In this document: positions 1-7,071 of the stretch, one piece after another
How positions within the stretch are numbered: position 1 is the first letter of the stretch
How the letters are laid out: each line of letters opens with the position of its first letter
NCBI GenBank assembly: GCA_947503365.1
Contig: CANNDT010000085.1
Coordinates: forward strand, 1-19,310
DNA length: 19,310 nucleotides
Origin: CANNDT01 sp945876205
Lineage (GTDB): Bacteria; Acidobacteriota; Vicinamibacteria; Vicinamibacterales; UBA2999
Direction of reading: 5' to 3'
Program-made: the position numbers and the translations under genes
The notes under the pieces: model-generated
Told to the model about the DNA's origin: nothing
Seen by the model: only the letters and a program-made list of their open reading frames with translations
Database searches by the model: none

Positions 1-465
1 GGGCAGCAGGCGCTCGCGCGTCAGGCCGCATTTTTCCAGCACGCGGTACGAGGCGGCGTGTTCGGTGTGGCAGAGGGCGTAGAGCTCGTGGACGCCGCAC
101 TGGCGCGCGACGTCGATCATCGCGTGCATGCATTCGGTGGCGTATCCCCGTCCCCACGCATCGCGCGCCAGCACGTAGCCGGTCATCGCACGCTGCGGCG
201 TCTCGAACGCCAGGCCGCTGCCTCCGAGCAGCAGCCCCTCATCTTTCGCGTGAATCAAATAGGGACCAGCCGGCCAGCGGTCCCACTCGGCCTCGCTGAA
301 GGCGAGGAACAGGCGGGTGTATTCGATCGAGCGATGCGTCGGCCACGCCACGAACGTCGTGACCTCGTCGTCGCTCGCGTATCGGTTGAAGATCGCCTCG
401 GCGTCGTCGGCCTCGGGACGCCTCAGCACCAGCCTTGCCGTCTCGATCGAGTCCGGCGCCTTCAT
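1..465 (-). CDS. GNAT-family N-acetyltransferase, RimJ/RimL type (C-terminus cut by window edge)
   Basis: The protein reads 155 residues from the ATG at 465 and is still open at base 1, so the C-terminal end is outside the window. It begins with the typical RimJ/RimL opening (IETARLVLRRPEADDAEAIF, residues 7-26). The acetyl-CoA loop is RDAWGRGYAT (101-110), followed by the helix ECMHAMIDVA and the C-terminal motif HTEHAASYRVLEKCGLTRE (133-151). The family transfers an acetyl group from acetyl-CoA to an amine, often a protein N-terminus or a small molecule; the substrate cannot be read from sequence. It lies 17 bp downstream of the YciI-like gene on the same strand and is probably cotranscribed with it. 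No strong ribosome site precedes it, which fits an internal operon gene. The family call is firm and the function is open. Confidence 0.88.
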   Translation of the reverse strand, partial: MKAPDSIETARLVLRRPEADDAEAIFNRYASDDEVTTFVAWPTHRSIEYTRLFLAFSEAEWDRWPAGPYLIHAKDEGLLLGGSGLAFETPQRAMTGYVLARDAWGRGYATECMHAMIDVARQCGVHELYALCHTEHAASYRVLEKCGLTRERLLP

Positions 466-482
466 TGCTCGGCCTGGTCCGC

Positions 483-782
483 TTACTCGGGAAGCGGGGC
501 CTCTGCCGTCGGCCCGACAACCGTCGTCCATTCGCGGACGCGCCAACGCGTGACGACGCCATTGGTGACGTAGGGATCGGCGCGGGCGAACGCTTCGGCG
601 GCGTCCGGAGACGAGCCGCGAAAAAGCAGCACCGAGCCATCGGGCGGGTTCGCGAGGCCGCCGCCGAGGATCAGTTCACCGCGCTTCGCCGCCGCGCGCG
701 CGAGCGCGATGTGCTCGGCGCGATAGGGCGCTCGCCGTTCGGGATAGTTGTCGACGACGTCGTAGAAGAGCAGGTAATGCAT
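483..782 (-). CDS. YciI-like (YCII domain) small protein
   Basis: This 99-residue protein is a single YCII domain with a ferredoxin-like fold. It opens with a hydrophobic strand (MHYLLFYDVV) and carries the family's conserved His (RAEH, H24) and Asp (ADPYVTNGVV, D69), with the glycine-rich stretch GELILGGGLANPPDGS between them. Family members are small cytoplasmic enzymes or binding proteins. Some domains of this family catalyse dehalogenation or similar chemistry on the His/Asp pair, but most are uncharacterised, so no reaction is assigned. The ATG is 9 bp beyond the stop of the M28 peptidase gene. A TAAGAT hexamer lies 6 nt before the ATG and contains the M28 stop codon TAA, so the gene may also have its own near-leaderless start. 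It is followed by the GNAT gene. Confidence 0.85.
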   Translation of the reverse strand: MHYLLFYDVVDNYPERRAPYRAEHIALARAAAKRGELILGGGLANPPDGSVLLFRGSSPDAAEAFARADPYVTNGVVTRWRVREWTTVVGPTAEAPLPE

Positions 783-791
783 CTGACGATC

Positions 792-2438
792 TTAATTGCT
801 GGCCGGCGCGGCGGCAGCGGGCCGCGGCGGGGCTGGCGGTGGATTGGGCGGACGCGGCATCTGGTCCTTCGCAAAGCGCGGCAGCAGCTCCTCGCGCATC
901 GCCACGTGATAGACGGCCGAGGCGATCGCGATCGCCGACTTCTTCACGTCTTCCTCGACGATCCGCTCGTAGGTGTCGAGGTTGGTGTGCCACGTCTGCG
1001 CGTCGTATCGAATCGGATCCTGCATCACCAGGATGCCGGGCAGCCCGGCCTCGTTGAATGAGGTGTGGTCCGAACCGCCGCGCGTACGATTGCGCGTCGT
1101 GTTCGCGCCCAGCACGCCGAGATCCTTGAACGACGCGACCGCTTCCCTGAGAACCGTCGCCGCCTCGGGAGGACCAAACACGGTGAAGCCACGGGCGCGG
1201 CCGGTCCCCTGATCGATATTGAAGTAACCGGAGAGTTTCGCGTAGCCGTCCTTCGGCTTCTCGAACGTGCCGAAATGCTCTCTCACGTACGCCTGCGAGC
1301 CGAGCAGGCCCTGCTCTTCCCCGCTCCACAGGACGACCCGAATCGTCCGCCGCGGCTTCACGCCGATCGCCGTGAGGATGCGCGCCGCCTCCAGCATCAC
1401 CGCGCAGCCGATCGCGTTGTCGGTCGCGCCGGTCGCGGCATGCCACGAGTCGAGATGACCGCCCAGCATCACGATCTCATCCGCCTTGTCGGTGCCCGGA
1501 ATCTCGGCGACGACGTTATAGCTGGTGCGGCCCTCGGGATAGACGTGATTGACGATGTCGAATTCGAGCTCGACGCCGCGGCCATCGGCCAGCAGGCGCG
1601 AGATGCGGCCGTAGTCCTCGTTCCTCATGACGACGGTGGGTGGAGCCTTGGCGACGTCGTAGAGCCGGTTGTTGAACGCGCGGATCTGACCCGCGTCGCG
1701 GCCGGCGTCGTTGATGCGGACGAGCGCGCCGCTGGTCGCGAGAAACGGCATCAGCTGTTCCTCGATCTGGTTGGCCGTCAACGGTGGCGCCTGCCGCGGC
1801 TGCCCTGGCGCCTGCGCGGCGGGTGGCACTGCCGGGCCGCCTGCACGTCCGGCGGCCGGCGGCGCATTCAACTGCGTGACGATCTCGCTGTCGTCGCGCC
1901 GCATCGCCGGCGGATTGAAGTTGAGCGGCAGCTGGCGCGGCGGACCGACCAGCACCATCTTTCCTTTGAGGCTGTCCTTGATCCCGGCGAAGTACGCCGT
2001 GAGGTCGGCGCTCGTCGGCCGCTGCGGCAGCGTGATCTGGATCGCCGCACCGCGGACCACACCATTCGTGCCTGGCGTCCACGAGAGCGCTTCCGCGATG
2101 AGCGGGTCCTTCACCGGTGACACGATGTGCGCGGAGAGGCGCTCGTTGAGCCAGCCGGAGCGCCCGAAATCCCACGGCTCGAGGTGGCCGTTCGCGAGGC
2201 CCCACGTCTGCATCTGTTGGACGGCCCACTCGGCCGCGCTCTTGAGATTGGGGGAGCCGGTCAGCCGCGGCCCGTAGAGATCCGTGAGGATGTGCAGCGT
2301 CTTCAGGATCTGGGAGTTGGTGGTTTCTTCCTGGCGGATCTTCCAGAACACGTCCTGGTCGACGCGCTCCTCCGCCGGCAGCGCGACCAGCGTCGCGACA
2401 ACCAGCACGCCGACGATGGCCACCCGCTGCATGTCCAT
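792..2438 (-). CDS. M28-family zinc metallopeptidase, exported
   Basis: This 548-residue protein has an N-terminal signal peptide (hydrophobic residues 5-20, likely cleavage after LPA), so it should act outside the cytoplasmic membrane. Residues about 100-300 form a PA-like inserted region, interrupted by a Pro/Ala/Gly-rich segment at about 192-219. The M28 catalytic domain follows, with every expected residue visible: H328 (GGHLDSW), D340 (GATDNA), general-base E374 and ligand E375 (SGEEQG), D409 (FNIDQ) and H484 (QTWHTNLDTY). The family removes N-terminal amino acids from peptides using two zinc ions. The C-terminus (527-548) is a Pro/Ala-rich tail. The ATG at 2438 lies 22 bp after the stop of the S9 peptidase gene; a second in-frame ATG two codons later is an alternative. 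The enzyme probably shares a peptide-degrading role with its S9 neighbour. Confidence 0.93.
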   Translation of the reverse strand: MDMQRVAIVGVLVVATLVALPAEERVDQDVFWKIRQEETTNSQILKTLHILTDLYGPRLTGSPNLKSAAEWAVQQMQTWGLANGHLEPWDFGRSGWLNERLSAHIVSPVKDPLIAEALSWTPGTNGVVRGAAIQITLPQRPTSADLTAYFAGIKDSLKGKMVLVGPPRQLPLNFNPPAMRRDDSEIVTQLNAPPAAGRAGGPAVPPAAQAPGQPRQAPPLTANQIEEQLMPFLATSGALVRINDAGRDAGQIRAFNNRLYDVAKAPPTVVMRNEDYGRISRLLADGRGVELEFDIVNHVYPEGRTSYNVVAEIPGTDKADEIVMLGGHLDSWHAATGATDNAIGCAVMLEAARILTAIGVKPRRTIRVVLWSGEEQGLLGSQAYVREHFGTFEKPKDGYAKLSGYFNIDQGTGRARGFTVFGPPEAATVLREAVASFKDLGVLGANTTRNRTRGGSDHTSFNEAGLPGILVMQDPIRYDAQTWHTNLDTYERIVEEDVKKSAIAIASAVYHVAMREELLPRFAKDQMPRPPNPPPAPPRPAAAAPASN

Positions 2439-2460
2439 GAAGGTCCCAGAGGATAACCCA

Positions 2461-4398
2461 CTAAATCCGGAAGACAGAGCGGTAAAACGCGAGCTCCGAC
2501 TCCAGGCACGTGATGATGGTCTCGGACTTGCGGAACCCGTGCTGTTCGCCTTCGAACGTCAGGTATTCCACCGGCAGCCCCTTCGCGCGCACGGCATCGG
2601 CCATCATCTGCGACTGGTTCGGCGGCACCACCTTGTCTTCGAGACCCTGGAAGAGGATCAGCGGCGAGGCCAGCCGGTGCACGGAATGAATCGGTGATCG
2701 CTCCCGGTAGAGCGCCTGCTTCTCCGGGTACGGGCCAATCATCGTGTCGAGGTACCGCGACTCGAACTTGTGCGTGTCGCGCGCCAGTACTTCGACGTCG
2801 CTGACGCCGTAGTAGCTCGCCCCCGCCGCGAACACGCCCGGATGAAATGTCAGCGCCGCCAGCGTCGTGTATCCGCCGGCGCTGCCGCCGCGAATGATGA
2901 GCCGCGCAGCATCCGCCTTGCCCTGCGACGCCAGGTACCGCGCCGCATTCACCACATCGTCGACGTCGACGATCCCCCACTGGCCGTTGAGTCGCTGGCG
3001 GTATTCACGTCCGTAGCCAGAGCTGCCACCGTAATTCACGTCGGCCACGGCAAAGCCGCGGCTCGTCCAGTACTGCACCTGCAGATCCAGCGATGATTTC
3101 GCGGCGGTCGTCGGCCCGCCGTGGCTGATGACGATGAGCGGAGGCGTGTCGGGGTGAGGCGCGGAAAAGTCCTTGTTGTGCGGCGCGTAGTAGAAGGCGT
3201 GCGCCGTTCGTCCATCGGTGGTGGGAAACTCGATCGCTTCGGGCACCGAGATGTATCCCGGGTCGAGATAGAGCGATGCCGAGATGCGGATCGTCTCGGT
3301 CGCGCCGGTGGCGATCTCCAGCCCGACGAGCGCATCGGGCGAGGTTGCCGAGCCGGCGACGAAGAACGCGTAGGCGTCAGAAGCCGCGAGCCATTCGTTC
3401 GGCTGCACGTCGGTCGCGATGTTCGTCAGTGTCCCGGCAACCGGATCAATCGTCGCAAGATGCCATCGCCCGTCACGCGTGTACGACGCGACGATACGCG
3501 ACGGCCCCGCAAACGCCCACGTGGCGGTGCCGAACACCCATTGCGGTCGACCGAATTCCGCGCGATCAACCGGCTCGCGCAGAACGGGAACGGAACCATA
3601 ACGGTCCGAACGATCCGAACCGTCCGAACGATCCGAACGGTACAAGTTCCACCAGCCGGTCTTGTCGCTGACGAAATACAGAGCTCCGTCCGGCCCCCAG
3701 CCCGGCTGGTAGATCGACTCGCTCTCGCTGCCGGCGATCCGCTTCGGTATGCCGAGCGTGCCGTCGTCGTTGATCGGCGCGACCCAGAGCTCGGTGCCGT
3801 CCCACGGCATCTGCGGATGGCGCCATGACAGCCAGGCCAGCTGCGATCCATCGGGACTCACACGAGGCGTCGAGTAGAAGTCGAAGCCCGACGCCAGCAC
3901 GTCGCCGGCGCTCATCGAGCCGTCCATCGGCAGCGTCACGAGCGTATTGATGGGCTCTCGGTCCGCCTGCGTGTGGTCTTCGCGCACGCAGATCAACCGG
4001 CGCCTCTTCTTGTCGATCGTGAAATCCCCGTAGAAGAACCCTTCGGGAGTGATCGCGACCGGCGTGACCGAGGGCTCTGGATGCGTGAACTCCGCCAGGC
4101 GGTAGACGCGCTGGTCGGCAAAATTCACGTAGAACGCGTCGCCGCTCGACACGATGTACGCCGGGCCGCCGTACTCGTGCACCCGGGTGCGGACGTTGAC
4201 GTCGGTCGGCACGAGGTCGGAGGTGTGCAGGTTCGCGTCGCGCCGAACGAGCACGTTGCGTCCGCCCTCGCTCGGTCGTCCTTCGATCCAGTAGATTTCG
4301 CCGGTGTCGAGAGTGATGCCGCTGATGCGAAGCCCGCCGGCGGCAATCAGGCGCGCGCTCAAAGGTGAGATCCAGGTTCCGTACGGCGCGACTGTCAT
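2461..4398 (-). CDS. S9-family serine peptidase (prolyl oligopeptidase/acylaminoacyl-peptidase type)
   Basis: From the ATG at 4398 the protein has 645 residues. The N-terminal half is a WD/PD40-type beta-propeller and the C-terminal alpha/beta-hydrolase domain starts near residue 390. The catalytic triad is clear: Ser506 in RGGSAGGY, Asp588 in GLEDKVVPP and His620 in GEQHGF. The oxyanion-side motif is SHGGPT. The family cleaves short peptides, often after proline or from acylated N-termini. No signal peptide is seen, so it is probably cytoplasmic. The frame stays open to a GTG at 4425 (nine more residues), but the ATG is preferred: it gives the typical MTVAPYGTW opening, and a TATATT hexamer sits 7 nt upstream of it, which would place transcription start at the ATG. 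A four-copy R/G-S-D repeat (about residues 254-265) is inserted in the propeller. Confidence 0.92.
   Translation of the reverse strand: MTVAPYGTWISPLSARLIAAGGLRISGITLDTGEIYWIEGRPSEGGRNVLVRRDANLHTSDLVPTDVNVRTRVHEYGGPAYIVSSGDAFYVNFADQRVYRLAEFTHPEPSVTPVAITPEGFFYGDFTIDKKRRRLICVREDHTQADREPINTLVTLPMDGSMSAGDVLASGFDFYSTPRVSPDGSQLAWLSWRHPQMPWDGTELWVAPINDDGTLGIPKRIAGSESESIYQPGWGPDGALYFVSDKTGWWNLYRSDRSDGSDRSDRYGSVPVLREPVDRAEFGRPQWVFGTATWAFAGPSRIVASYTRDGRWHLATIDPVAGTLTNIATDVQPNEWLAASDAYAFFVAGSATSPDALVGLEIATGATETIRISASLYLDPGYISVPEAIEFPTTDGRTAHAFYYAPHNKDFSAPHPDTPPLIVISHGGPTTAAKSSLDLQVQYWTSRGFAVADVNYGGSSGYGREYRQRLNGQWGIVDVDDVVNAARYLASQGKADAARLIIRGGSAGGYTTLAALTFHPGVFAAGASYYGVSDVEVLARDTHKFESRYLDTMIGPYPEKQALYRERSPIHSVHRLASPLILFQGLEDKVVPPNQSQMMADAVRAKGLPVEYLTFEGEQHGFRKSETIITCLESELAFYRSVFRI
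3602..3637. repeat. Four tandem 9-nt units inside the S9 peptidase gene
   Basis: Four 9-nt units of the form c-n-n-TCCGAA run without a gap (CGGTCCGAA, CGATCCGAA, CCGTCCGAA, CGATCCGAA), and a partial fifth begins at 3638. Because the unit is three codons long the reading frame is preserved, giving RSD-RSD-GSD-RSD on the minus strand. It lies in a propeller surface loop between GWWNLY and RYGSVPV. It looks like a short in-frame expansion. Confidence 0.85.
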
Positions 4399-4405
4399 CC
4401 TTGCG

Positions 4406-4411
4406 AATATA
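4406..4411 (-). promoter_or_regulatory. Candidate -10 element for a leaderless S9 peptidase transcript
   Basis: On the minus strand the hexamer is TATATT (5 of 6 to TATAAT), followed by seven bases and then the ATG at 4398. Transcription would begin at or next to the start codon. The AAGG directly touching the ATG is too close to be a ribosome site. No convincing -35 is seen. Confidence 0.45.
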
Positions 4412-4447
4412 TCCGACTCAACCACGAACGCCGGTTAACGATCACAA

Positions 4448-4515
4448 CACACCGAGGCTCCGAGGCACCGAGAACTGCTTTGGCCAAACACTCGGTGCCT
4501 CGGTGTCTCGGTGTG
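4448..4515. repeat. Long inverted repeat built from 8-nt CTCGGTGY units
   Basis: Arms 4448-4472 and 4491-4515 are each 25 nt and pair at 23 of 25 positions. The 18-nt loop contains the palindrome TTTGGCCAAA (4479-4488). Each arm is itself three near-copies of an 8-nt unit (CTCGGTGC, CTCGGTGT, CTCGGTGT on the plus strand). The element lies between two same-strand genes, 18 bp beyond the stop of the PLP-enzyme gene and 22 bp upstream of the longest S9 reading frame. No T-tract follows on the minus strand, so it resembles a dispersed REP-type hairpin more than a classical intrinsic terminator, although it could still end or stabilise the upstream transcript. Confidence 0.8.
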
Positions 4516-4533
4516 CCGTCTCAGCAAAGAGGT

Positions 4534-6018
4534 TTAGCTGCCGTCTCGAATGACGCGACACGATTCGATGTCGAACGTCACGTCGCCCATCGTCATTCGC
4601 GTCTGATCGCGAAGGCTCCGGGCGAATTCGTAGAACTTCCAGACGTCGGCGAAGTTGCTGGCCACGCCGAGCGAGACGCGGACGGCGCCGGCGCTCTTTC
4701 CTCCCCGGTGCGTGATGATCGTGAGAAAGCGCGGCAGCGTCATGTCCGCGTCCTCGGCGATCGCCTCGAGCACATCCGCCTCGGTCAGCCCTTCCGCCGT
4801 CTCGCCAGCGCCAGGGTTGCAGAAGCATCCGGTACGAAGCGAGATCCGCTGAAGACTCGCCAGCTCCTCGACTCTGCGGTAGTCGAGCAGATGCCCTTCC
4901 GGATCGTAGAAGTTCATCGTCACCACGCCGCCGCGCGACTCAGTGGTCATGGGACCGTAGATGCGCACCATGTGGCGGCCGTTGGCGTGCTGCAGATTCA
5001 TGAGCTGCTTGAGGAGCCAGTCTGTCAGGCAGCGCACCCGCGTCTGGATGGTGTCGATGCCGATCGATGCCAGGTGACGAAGGCCGATCCCGACCGCCGG
5101 GATCGCGAGATAGTTGAGTGTCCCGTCCTCGAATCCAGCTTCCCCCGGCGCCAGGATGTGACGACGGCCCTGCACGGTGGCAAAGTTGACGGTGCCGCCG
5201 GCAAACCACGGACGCTGGAGCTTCCCCAGCACGGTGTTGCGAATCAGCAGGCATCCCACACCGGTGGGATAGCCGAACATCTTGTAGAAGGACACGGTCA
5301 CGAAGTCGGGCGTGATCTCGCTCAGGTCGAGCCGGTTGGTCGGGACATAGGCCGCTGCGTCGAGCAGGACGTCCCAGCCATGCGCATGCGCCTCGTCGAT
5401 GAGCGCGAGCGGATGCTTGACGCCCGAGAAATTCGACTGTGCGGGAAAGGCGAACAGGTTGTCCGCGCGACGGTCAGCGCTCCTGAATAGCGTCTCCAGA
5501 GGATCGCGGTCGATCTTCAGCTCCGGAAACGTGATCGGCGCGTAATCAACCGCCGCGCCGCCCGCGCGCGCAAACTCGCGGATGCCGTTCACGGAGTTGT
5601 GATTGTCGACGGTGAGCAGATACCGCCCGCCAGGCGCGAAGGGATAGGACTCGCCCACGTGCTTCAGCGCGCCGGTGGCGTTGGCGGTGAAGACGGCGGT
5701 GTAGTCGCCGGGCGGCGCGTTGAACCATTCGAGCACGGCGCGCCTCGTCTGCTCGACGAGGTCGGTCATGGCGGATGACGTCAGGCTCGCTGAATGCGGG
5801 TTGCCGAACACCTGCCGCGTGAGCAGCTCGGCGTGCGCGCGCACCTGCGAATCGGCATGAAGACCTCCGCCGGTGTAATCCAGGTAGACGTGGCGCTGCT
5901 CGTCGAGACGGCCATACTCGGACGCGCGCAGCTCGTCGAGATGCCTCGTCGCCGCGAACTCGGGATAGGCCTTGAGAAACTCGGCGTACGCCGAAGGATC
6001 GTTCACGATCGTTATCAT
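4534..6018 (-). CDS. Class V aminotransferase-fold PLP enzyme, molybdenum-cofactor-sulfurase-like
   Basis: This protein has up to 494 residues with a NifS-like fold. The probable PLP lysine is K246 (TVSFYKMFGYPTGVG) and the cofactor aspartate is D220 (DVLLDAAAY). Near the C-terminus is LRTGCFCNPGAG (395-405), whose GCFCNPG core matches the cysteine-bearing loop of eukaryotic molybdenum cofactor sulfurases (MOCOS/ABA3). C398 and C400 are candidates for the persulfide carrier. The opening VYLDYTGGGLHADSQ and FGNPHSAS also match that group. No MOSC domain is fused, unlike MOCOS. Such enzymes take sulfur from cysteine to the active-site Cys; the acceptor here is unknown. The ATG at 6018 lies inside a TATGAT -10-like hexamer, and the GTG at 6006 is 7 nt beyond that hexamer, so the true start may be the GTG (490 residues). 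Confidence 0.87.
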   Translation of the reverse strand: MITIVNDPSAYAEFLKAYPEFAATRHLDELRASEYGRLDEQRHVYLDYTGGGLHADSQVRAHAELLTRQVFGNPHSASLTSSAMTDLVEQTRRAVLEWFNAPPGDYTAVFTANATGALKHVGESYPFAPGGRYLLTVDNHNSVNGIREFARAGGAAVDYAPITFPELKIDRDPLETLFRSADRRADNLFAFPAQSNFSGVKHPLALIDEAHAHGWDVLLDAAAYVPTNRLDLSEITPDFVTVSFYKMFGYPTGVGCLLIRNTVLGKLQRPWFAGGTVNFATVQGRRHILAPGEAGFEDGTLNYLAIPAVGIGLRHLASIGIDTIQTRVRCLTDWLLKQLMNLQHANGRHMVRIYGPMTTESRGGVVTMNFYDPEGHLLDYRRVEELASLQRISLRTGCFCNPGAGETAEGLTEADVLEAIAEDADMTLPRFLTIITHRGGKSAGAVRVSLGVASNFADVWKFYEFARSLRDQTRMTMGDVTFDIESCRVIRDGS

Positions 6019-6019
6019 A
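6013..6019. promoter_or_regulatory. Overlapping divergent -10 elements (TATCATA)
   Basis: The seven bases TATCATA read TATCAT on the plus strand (6013-6018) and TATGAT on the minus strand (6019-6014). Seven nucleotides separate the first from the ATG at 6026 of the amidohydrolase, and seven separate the second from a GTG at 6006 in frame with the PLP enzyme. One symmetric element could thus start leaderless transcription in both directions. No good -35 hexamer is visible on either side. Confidence 0.45.
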
Positions 6020-6025
6020 GGACTG

Positions 6026-6997
6026 ATGCACCGAAAGATCGCGATCGAGGAGCACTACGTCCTTCCCTCCATGAAGGACCAGATGCCCACCACCCCCTTC
6101 TGGCACGACGACTACTCGCGCGACGTGCGCGAGCGGATGGCTGACACCGGCGAGGTGCGCATTCGCGAGATGGACGAGGCGGGCGTCGAGCGGATGGTGC
6201 TGTCGCTCGGCGGCACGGGCGTCCAGGATGAACTCGATGTCGACCGGGCGGTGCAGCGGGCGCGAGCGTCGAACGACGCGCTCGCGGCGATCGTCGCCGG
6301 CCGTCCCGACCGCTACTCCGCGTTCGCGACGCTGCCGATGCAGGATCCCGAGGCCGCCGCCGTCGAGCTCGAACGCACGGTGCGCGACCACGGCTTCAAG
6401 GGCGCGCTGGTCAACGGCTACACGAGCATCGGCAGTCTCGACACGCCCGCGTATTACGACGAGCCGCGGTTCCTGCCGTTCTGGCAGCGGCTCGAGGCGC
6501 TCAACGTTCCGTTCTACCTGCATCCTCGAAACCCGCTGCCCAACCAGATGCGGGTCTACGAAGGACGCCGCGAGTTGATCGGCGCCGCGTGGTCGTTCGC
6601 GGTCGACACCGGGACGCATGCGCTGCGCCTCATCACCAGCGGCCTGTTCGATCGCTGTCCCAGGGCGACCGTGGTGATCGGCCACATGGGGGAGCTCCTG
6701 CCGTTTGCCATCAGCCGATTGGAGGCCCGCGTCCGCCACGCCAAGGCCGTGAAGCTCGAAAAGAAGCCGAGCGACTACCTTCGGACCAACTTCTACGCGA
6801 CGACCAGCGGCAATTTCCACACGCCGTCCCTGGTCGCCACCATCGAGCAGATGGGGGCCGACCGGGTCATGTTTGCCGTCGACTATCCCTTCGAGAGGCT
6901 CCAGGACGGGTCGTCCTGGCTCGACACAGCCGCGATTAGCGACGCGGATCGCCTGAAAATCAGCCAAACCAACGCAAAACGCCTGCTGGGCTTATAG
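6026..6997 (+). CDS. Amidohydrolase, gamma-resorcylate decarboxylase/ACMSD-like
   Basis: The 323-residue protein is a TIM-barrel metal-dependent hydrolase of the ACMSD branch. It matches benzoate-type decarboxylases closely: opening KIAIEEHYVLP (E8 and H10 as metal ligands), then FYLHPRNPLP (H166), IGHMGELLP (H220) and FAVDYPFE (D286), with the family's TTSGNF (259-264) and a final SQTNAKRLLGL. Members remove CO2 from hydroxybenzoates or similar acids without oxygen, using Mn or Zn; the natural substrate here is unknown. The frame is open upstream to 5972, but the ATG at 6026 gives the conserved MHRKIAIEEH start and avoids overlap with the divergent gene. No ribosome site is present. A TATCAT hexamer 7 nt upstream suggests a leaderless mRNA. 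Confidence 0.9.
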   Translation: MHRKIAIEEHYVLPSMKDQMPTTPFWHDDYSRDVRERMADTGEVRIREMDEAGVERMVLSLGGTGVQDELDVDRAVQRARASNDALAAIVAGRPDRYSAFATLPMQDPEAAAVELERTVRDHGFKGALVNGYTSIGSLDTPAYYDEPRFLPFWQRLEALNVPFYLHPRNPLPNQMRVYEGRRELIGAAWSFAVDTGTHALRLITSGLFDRCPRATVVIGHMGELLPFAISRLEARVRHAKAVKLEKKPSDYLRTNFYATTSGNFHTPSLVATIEQMGADRVMFAVDYPFERLQDGSSWLDTAAISDADRLKISQTNAKRLLGL

Positions 6998-7003
6998 CCG
7001 ACC

Positions 7004-7032
7004 TTGCGGCGGGCTCTTCCGTCCCCTACTAT
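7004..7032 (+). promoter_or_regulatory. Candidate sigma-70 type promoter of the L,D-transpeptidase-like gene
   Basis: TTGCGG (7004-7009) and TACTAT (7027-7032) are separated by exactly 17 bp. Transcription would start near 7039, giving a leader of about 33 nt that contains AAGGGG (7058-7063), eight bases ahead of the TTG start. This is the clearest -35/-10 pair in the window. Confidence 0.5.
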
Positions 7033-7071
7033 GAGGAATCCCAATTCCTGCTCTTTCAAGGGGTTAGCCGT

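Noticed and set aside
4480..5490. Long plus-strand reading frame (336 codons) opposite the PLP enzyme
   Set aside because: It is rich in Arg, His and Val as expected from the complement of a GC-rich gene, has no recognisable motif, and the minus strand carries a full family match.
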